Shown: piece by piece, positions 57,429-64,000 of the stretch | How positions within the stretch are numbered: the first letter of the stretch is position 1 | Layout: each line of letters opens with the position of its first letter | DNA from: Hirsutella rhossiliensis | Lineage: Eukaryota; Ascomycota; Sordariomycetes; Hypocreales; Ophiocordycipitaceae | DNA length: 64,000 nt | Direction of reading: 5' to 3' | Assembly (NCBI RefSeq): GCF_020360975.1 | Contig: NW_025408667.1 | Coordinates: forward strand, 5,518,001 to 5,582,000 | The notes under the pieces: model-generated | The model's database searches: none | Seen by the model: only the letters and a program-made list of their open reading frames with translations | What the model was told of the DNA's origin: nothing | Translations under genes and position numbers: made by a program

Positions 57429-59990
57429 CTTAAGATAAATTTTATAGTCTTATTAGCTATATTTAAGTAACCCTATCTTAAGTTCTTTTTTAAAGAGTTT
57501 ATTATATTTTTAGTATTCCTAAGGGATATTATTTATTTTATCTTATAGGCTTTATTTTTTCTTTTAAGAGCTAGTTTCTCTTAACTTAAGCTCTTTATTA
57601 ATTTATTTAAGGTCTTTCCTTAAAGTAGTAATAACTCTTTAGATCTTTATATTATATCCTTTATTCTATTTATATTAAATACTAGGTTATATAGCTATAT
57701 TAATTAGTATATAGGTCTTATTAATCGATTTTATTATATTTACTAGTTTAGTTATTATTTTCGTTTATATTACTAAAGCCTATAATAATTTACTTAAATA
57801 GTTATCTATTTTATCTTATTTAGTAGCTAAATTATTATAAAAATTTACTTTCTTTTAAATCTACTAGTCTTAGAAACTTATATCTTTATTTTAATATAGC
57901 TAGCTAGTTTTCTAGTTAATTAATAGGTTGCTCTCTTATTACTATAGAAATCTTAATATAAGGTTATATTCTTTAATATTTATAATATTAAAATTAGCTT
58001 ATTTATTATAGCCCTAGATATTAATATTAAGGTAATTAATCTTTATATTAATAATTCCGTTATTATAGTTAAATACCTCTCCTTTAATATCTATAAGTTT
58101 ATATAAATCTTTCTTATATCTTTATATAAGTTAGTAACGATTAATAACTCTAGGTAAAACGTTATTACCTATTATACTATAGTTTAAAGGTATACGCGCG
58201 TAATATCCCGCGATTTAAATATCTAATACTATTTAGTTACTATAGCTTACTATTACTATATATAAGGTCCTTAGATCTTATTATATCGTGCTAGTTTATA
58301 GCCTTTTTATAAATAGTATACCTTATTTTTTACTTAGTCTTTATTTATTTTATTAAAGTATTCTTTATTAATTTATTATTAATATTATTTCTTTATATAT
58401 TTATTATATAGTATTATATTAAGGCTAAAGAAACTAATTTCCTATAGCTAATCTAGGATTTCTTATTTCTTAACGCTATATTATTTATATTATACTACTT
58501 TATAGTTAATTATATACTATACTTTATAATTTTATTTATTTTTATACTAAAGGTTAAGTTTTTATTTAGCATCTTTTTATTTTTCGTATAGTATTTTTAT
58601 ATTAAGTTTTCCTTAGTTAAATATAGGTTATAGCCTTTATATATATTACTAGTAATATTTTAGTATACTATTATATTATTTATACTATACTTATACCTTT
58701 TTATATTTATAAACTTTATAGTTTAAGTATATATATTTATAATAATATTTTTTACTATATTTAACTTATTATATAAGCCTTTAAAAGATTAATAGTTTAA
58801 ATACCTTAAAGTAAGTAACGCTATACTATTCTTTTATCTTAGCGTATTTATAGATTTTATATATCTTTAAAAGATATTTAGTTAATAAACTATAATTATT
58901 ATAGTATTTAAGTAATATACTATAATTAGGTTTTAATAATATAACTTAGTCGTTTAAGTAGCGTTAATTAATTTTCTAATAGTTTAGTTCTATACTTAAG
59001 TAGGGTTTTAAAAGTACTTATCCTTTAAACCTAACTAGGAAGGCGTTATATTATACTTTTATCTAGAAGTATATTATATAATCTAAGTAAACGTATAATA
59101 TCTATAAAATATACTTATAGTACTTATAAGTAAATAATATTTATAGATAATCTTTAAATTCTCTTTATAGTTATTATTCTTATTATAAAGCTATAAAGGT
59201 ATCGACTATAGTAATAGCTATAGTATAGTCTCTTATATATAGTACTAGTTAATACTAAATTAATATAGCTTATTAGTTTTCTATAAGAATTTAAGGTATT
59301 TATTAGGTTTATTAAAACTTAAAAGATAGAAATAAGTCCCTTTTAAACCTCTTAGTATAGCTAATACTAGTAAATATTAATATACTATAGCTAAGGCAAT
59401 AGCTTTATATCTTTTATAAGAATTTATATAGTTTATATATTATTATATTTTATAAATAATAAGGATATAATTTATAGTTATAAAGATATATATAGCTAGC
59501 TAAGGAAAATCGCTTTTTTAATACTTTTAAAAGAGCTAGTAGCTTTACCTTTATACTTAAAGTTATAATAGTTTCTTACTTTAAAGCTCTTTAAGTAATA
59601 GATCCTTTAAAAAGGAATATAATATACCCTTATAAGCTCTTTCTATTTAAGGAACTATTTATAAAGAATAAATTACTTAAATAAAGAAAGATTTTAGTAG
59701 CTAGTTTCCTTCCCTTTCCTCTTAAGTATAAACTATATAATCTTTTTAAATAGAGATAAAAGATAGGGTTATCTACTACTTCTTAGTACTTAGGGTTAGG
59801 ATTCTAGTTATACTTAGCTAGCTAAGAGACTATAAAAGAAATATCCTAGTTTAGTAGAAATAGCTAAAAAAATATAAGGTACTTACCTTTTATTAATATT
59901 AGTATTTCTCTTACTCCTTATTATAAAGTAAGTAAAGGTATATATATAAGTACTATCTATAAGATAATATTAATAAGCTATATAGAGCTC
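57429..59990 (-). pseudogene. Gypsy-3 N-terminal relic: gag to start of RT (heavily RIPed)
   Basis: Minus-strand continuation of Gypsy-3. Just beside the Gypsy-2 insertion the frame gives YPLGILKI and SLKKNLRXGYLNIANKTIKF, matching the start of Ty3 RT (the YIKENLRKGFIRPSTSPAG-type stretch). Further up only fragments are readable. Confidence 0.6.
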
Positions 59991-60900
59991 TTTTATATAT
60001 AGCTAGCTTATATATATATATATGGGATCCGGCCCTTTATATATAACTATATAGCTTAAGCTATAGCTTAAGCCTATAACCTATAATAGTTAAAGACTCT
60101 TATATAATGCCCTCCTTTTAGCGTAGCGCGGCGCTACCTTATTAATAGCTTTTATATAATTAAGCTTTAAGCTCCTTATACTACTAGCTCTACCTTACCC
60201 TTTCCTATTAATCGTACTAGCCCTACTAGCCCTATTATCCCCTTACTTATTAGCTTAGGTAGCCGGAACCTAACTCTATACTTATTAGCTAGCCGGCTAT
60301 TTAAATAAGGGCGTAACCTATTATATATACCCTTAGGTAGCCGGCGGCTAGCCTAGATATATATAAGCCTTAGGTTACCTATCCCCTTAGCCTTAGGTAT
60401 CTTCCTTTACTAAGAGGTATATAAAGCGGTATCCCCCCCCTTTTATTCTTTCCTTCTTTCTTCTTTTTCTTTAAATATAATAATAGCTATAATAAGTAAG
60501 TTTTACTTTACTTAGGACGTAGTTTATTCTTAGCTATATAAGCCGCCCTATTAATAAGTACTTATAGTAATAGCTATAGTAGTAATAATAGCCTTAATAA
60601 TAATAATAATTTTAACTAGTAAGTTACTTACTTTATAAAGTAAGAGGCTACGTTCTATTACGCTAACTTCCGCGATAGATATATCTATATTCCCCTCCCT
60701 TAGCTCCTCCTTCTTAAAGTATATAAAGTCGTTTATTAATACTATACTAGCCGCGGCTAATAATAGCTCTACTACTACTACCGCTCTTACCTATACCCTT
60801 ACTACCGCGCTTACTACCGCTATTACTATATCTACTATACTAGCTACCCTTCTTTTTTATATTATTACTTATATATAGGCTCTAGGGCTATAGCGAGGCT
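59991..60900. other. RIPed sequence with promoter-like features, possible LTR and gag start
   Basis: TATATATAAGCC near 60,360 and GTATATAAAGCGG near 60,419, then CCCCCCCC and a pyrimidine run at 60,434-60,470, look like the TATA box and start region of a plus-strand element. After 60,480 a Ser/Thr-rich plus-strand frame (SSTTTTALTYTLTTA) is open but not identifiable. Confidence 0.3.
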
Positions 60901-63900
60901 AGTAAGGGCCTAGGCCCTTATTAGTAGTCCTAGCTAGCTATAGAGCCTAGGGCCTTATAACTAATTAAGGAAAGGGTAGCTATAAAGGTAATAATAAAAG
61001 AAAGGTTAGTTTAGTTCTTCCCGCGTAGTAATTTTCCCTTTTAAGGGCCCTAAGGGTCTTAGGTTACTCCTTTTTAAGCTACTTAGCTATCCCTATCTTT
61101 ATTTTAGCTAAGAAGGTTAAAAGGGCTTCCCTTCCTTCCTTAGAGCTATAGAGAATAGGTAGGCTAAGGGCCCCTTTCTATCTCTTAAAGGTCCGGTAAA
61201 GGACCTCTCTTTCCCTCCTATAGTTCGGGCACCTTAGGATAAGGTGCTTAGCTATATACCTTCCTTAGCTATAATAGTAGTTATCTTAGTCTACCTTATT
61301 AGTCCTTTTTAAGAAGGAAAATAAAAAGCTAGCCTTAAAGAGGAGCTAGTAAAAAGCTAAGAGGGTCGGCCTAAGCCTCCTTATAAGGTCCTTTTCTAAG
61401 CTAAGGGCTAGGTAAGGGGTCTTTTAAATAAACGTATAGTACTTACTTAGGCCTATAGCCCTAGGGCCTTTAGCCGCCTTAGTAGCTTAGAGTTACTTTT
61501 AATAGTCCTTAGTAGCTTACTAAACCTTTATTTATAAGTAGCTAATAAAGACTAAGGGGGTCCCTTAAGTAAGGGCCCTTAAGCCTCTTTTAGCTAGCTA
61601 GTTAGCTAGCTCGTTTTTAAAGATCCTTAGTTAGCTAAGGTACTAGTATAGCTATATATTATAAAAAGCTTTTAAGTTAGATAGGAGCCTTTTAATATAT
61701 ATAGCTAGGTCTAAGAAACTTATAACCTTTTTTATAATAGCGTAGCTATTTATAAAGATATAGGTATTTATAAGGGGGTTAAGGGGGCTAAGCTTTAAGG
61801 GCTAAAGCCTTTTAGCTAGGTCTTTTAAGACCCTTAGTATCGTAAATAGCTCTATATTAGCTACTTCGATTAAGGGCCCTAAGTTCTTATAGTATACCTT
61901 AATAGGCCTATTTTCTAAGCTTATTTTATAAAAGGAGTAAGCGTTAGTCTTTATAAGGGACCCCTTAAAGCACCCCTTAAAGCTATTAGTATAAAAGGCT
62001 AAGGGCTATAACTTAAAGTCTTTTAAGCTAGCTAAGCTAGCTAAGAGGCATTAGTATTACTTTTTAGCTAAGGGCTTAAGGGCCTTTATTATTATAATAA
62101 AGGCCTTAAGCTCTATAGCTTATAAGGGCTCCTAGCTAGCTTTCTTTCTTTCTAAGTTATTATTAGGCCCTATAAGAGCTACTAAGCCTTTAAGGAGGTA
62201 GAAAAGCTATATATATAGCTTAATATAGCTTAAGGCTCTTAAGTTAAAGCTTAAGTTAGTAATATTATCCTATATAGCTAGGCTATAGGCCTACTTTATA
62301 GGGTAACTAGGTAAGAAGTATAGGGTCTAAAAGGTATAAGAGAGGTATACCCTTTTAAATTATACCTTTAGTAGCGGTAAAGCTACTTTAGCTTTTAAAG
62401 CCTTAATAAGGGATCCTTTAAAAGCCCTTAAGACCTTTAAAAGAGCTTAGCTTTAAAGCCTTTAAAAAGGCTTTATAAGGCTCTTAAGGGTCTTAGGCCC
62501 TTTATATTAAAGCTAGGCCTTATAGTTTATTATAGAGGTTATATAGGCCTAGTAAAGCTATATAAAGGCTCTAAATAATAAGCCTTTTTATATAGAAGTT
62601 AAGTAAGATAGTCCTTTAAAGGCAGCTTATATAAAGGCTACCTTCTTCTCGATATATTATTTAAATAAAAGCTTAGAATTAAAGAAGACCCCTAGCTACT
62701 ATACTAAGGGCTTTACCTTATAAAATAAGCCTCTTACTATTATACCCTTTAAAATAAGCTACTATTACTTACTAAAGTAAATAGGTTTTATCTTTAAAGG
62801 GTTAAAGTAAACCCTTTAGTCTTTAGCTTATTTAAATAGGTTAGTAGCTATTACTTCTAGCTACTAAACGTTCTCTTAGCTAAGGTTAATATTATAAAGA
62901 TACTAAAGTTATCTATATAAGATAGCTAGTATTACTTAGCTACTAGTATCCCCCTTATATATAAGAGGAATAAAATAAAGCTAATAAGGGACCTTTAAAG
63001 CACTCTTATTACTAGGTCTATAAGGGGTTAAACTTACCCTTTAAAAGCTAGCTAGATCTTTCTTTTAGTAAGGAAGTAGTTTACTTAGCTTATAAGGGCC
63101 TTAGGGAGGTTTAATTCCTTTAGGACCCTTATAAGCTATTCCTTTAATATAAAATTAAAAGCGCCCTTTATATTTAATAAGAGGGTACTAGTAATAGCCT
63201 TCTTATTAAACTCCTACTTTTTCTAGATATAGTATAAAAGGAGGAAGGCTATATTTATAGCTAACCGCTATTTTTATCCCCTTAGCTATATAAGGTTTAA
63301 AAGCCTAGCTATATTAGCTAAATAGCTTAGCTAGGTAGTATATAGCTTTTTAAGGACCTTTCCTAGGTAGTTAAGTAAACTTATAACCTTATAGGCCTTA
63401 AGGATAGTATAGTCTAGCTTATTTTACTTGGGAAGTATAATTCCTATAGCTTCCTTTTATACCTTAAGGAGTATCCTTAGTTAAATAAAGCTTTATAGGC
63501 CTTATTAAAGACTATAAGGATAGCCTTATATATATATTAAATAGAGAGAAGCTAATAGAGTTTAGGCTAAGGGCTTTCTTATTAAAAGAGCTAAAAATAG
63601 CCCTCTTAATCTTAGGGTCCTTTAGCTTTAGCTAGTCCTACTTAACTATACCCTTATTACTTATATAGCCTAGGAGCTCTTTTTTTTAGGCTTTAAAAGA
63701 GGCTAAAAAGGGGGCTAAGGCTAGGGTCTAAGGTTAGAAAAAAGGTTATTAAGAAAGCCTTATATTTCTCTATAATAGTATTAGCTTTTACCTTTATCCC
63801 TTCTTTTATATATAAGATACTAAGATAGGTAGGGTTAGCTTTAGCCTTAGTATAAAAAAAGGCTATAAAGATATCCTTTCTTATTACTTTTATTAAGAAA

Positions 63901-64000
63901 CTCTCTTAGTTTTACTTTTTAGTAGCCTTAATAATATACTTAAAGCTATTTTAGGCCTTTATAAAGCTCTTTTAGCTCTCTTTATCTTAAGCTAGCCTAT
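60900..64000 (-). pseudogene. LINE-C relic: reverse transcriptase and RNase H (RIPed, cut by window edge)
   Basis: Minus strand. RT catalytic segment LSYIDNFSI at about 62,899-62,925 (YVDDF expected). RNase H near 61,690-61,790 includes YIFINSYAIIKKV, the TDSQAAI-type motif with Asp turned to Asn. The last bases match 18,170-18,240 of LINE-A, so LINE-C supplies the RT half of the same family and the endonuclease lies beyond the right edge. Confidence 0.75.

Overview
The window looks like a heterochromatic block from a filamentous ascomycete (Pezizomycotina). About 85-90% of it is repeat DNA in which CpA and its complement TpG have been almost entirely converted to TpA. This is the signature of repeat-induced point mutation (RIP). 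As a result ATG, TGA, CAA/CAG, Cys (TGY), His (CAY) and Trp codons are nearly absent, and transposon reading frames survive only as long frames broken by TAA/TAG, so they are invisible to ORF callers. Species cannot be told from the sequence. No rRNA, tRNA gene, CRISPR array or telomere repeat was seen.

Layout. 1-17,058: a minus-strand Ty1/copia relic split by a 12.6-kb plus-strand Ty3/Gypsy element (Gypsy-1, 2,205-14,771) with matching LTRs and a 6-bp target duplication. Gypsy-1 carries two long accessory reading frames behind pol. 17,059-22,460: LTR-like repeats R3 and R4, then a minus-strand LINE relic (LINE-A) split by a complete 1,518-bp LTR element (19,849-21,366) whose only gene is a basic-repeat plus acidic-tail protein. 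22,469-24,312: a small insertion between 81-bp direct repeats, then a Fot1/pogo transposon that is RIP-mutated over most of its length but intact at its right end.

24,315-26,750 is the only host-like, un-RIPed gene island. It holds one two-exon gene for a type II membrane protein resembling O-fucosyltransferases. 26,751-31,277 returns to RIPed copia-like relics with a solo LTR. 31,278-34,046 and 34,360-36,537 are two un-RIPed pogo/Fot1-type DNA transposons with TA target sites and perfect or near-perfect inverted repeats; both transposases are broken by small frameshifts. 36,540-39,370 is a plus-strand LINE relic (LINE-B), followed by a gag-like relic and further copies of R4 and R3. 43,092-60,000 is an old minus-strand Gypsy-3 split by Gypsy-2 (47,628-57,428; 685-bp LTRs, 5-bp target duplication), which also has an accessory frame behind integrase. 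60,900-64,000 is the RT and RNase H part of a third LINE (LINE-C, minus strand).

Reading of the history: copia, LINE and Gypsy-3 relics form the base layer. Gypsy-1, Gypsy-2 and the small gag-only element jumped into them. RIP then saturated everything. The two TA-flanked DNA transposons arrived later, or escaped RIP, because their edges are exactly where the RIP signature stops. Gene content that could matter to the host is limited to the fucosyltransferase-like gene. The biological novelty lies in the accessory frames of the Gypsy elements, the gag-only LTR element, and a small element flanked by unusually long direct repeats.
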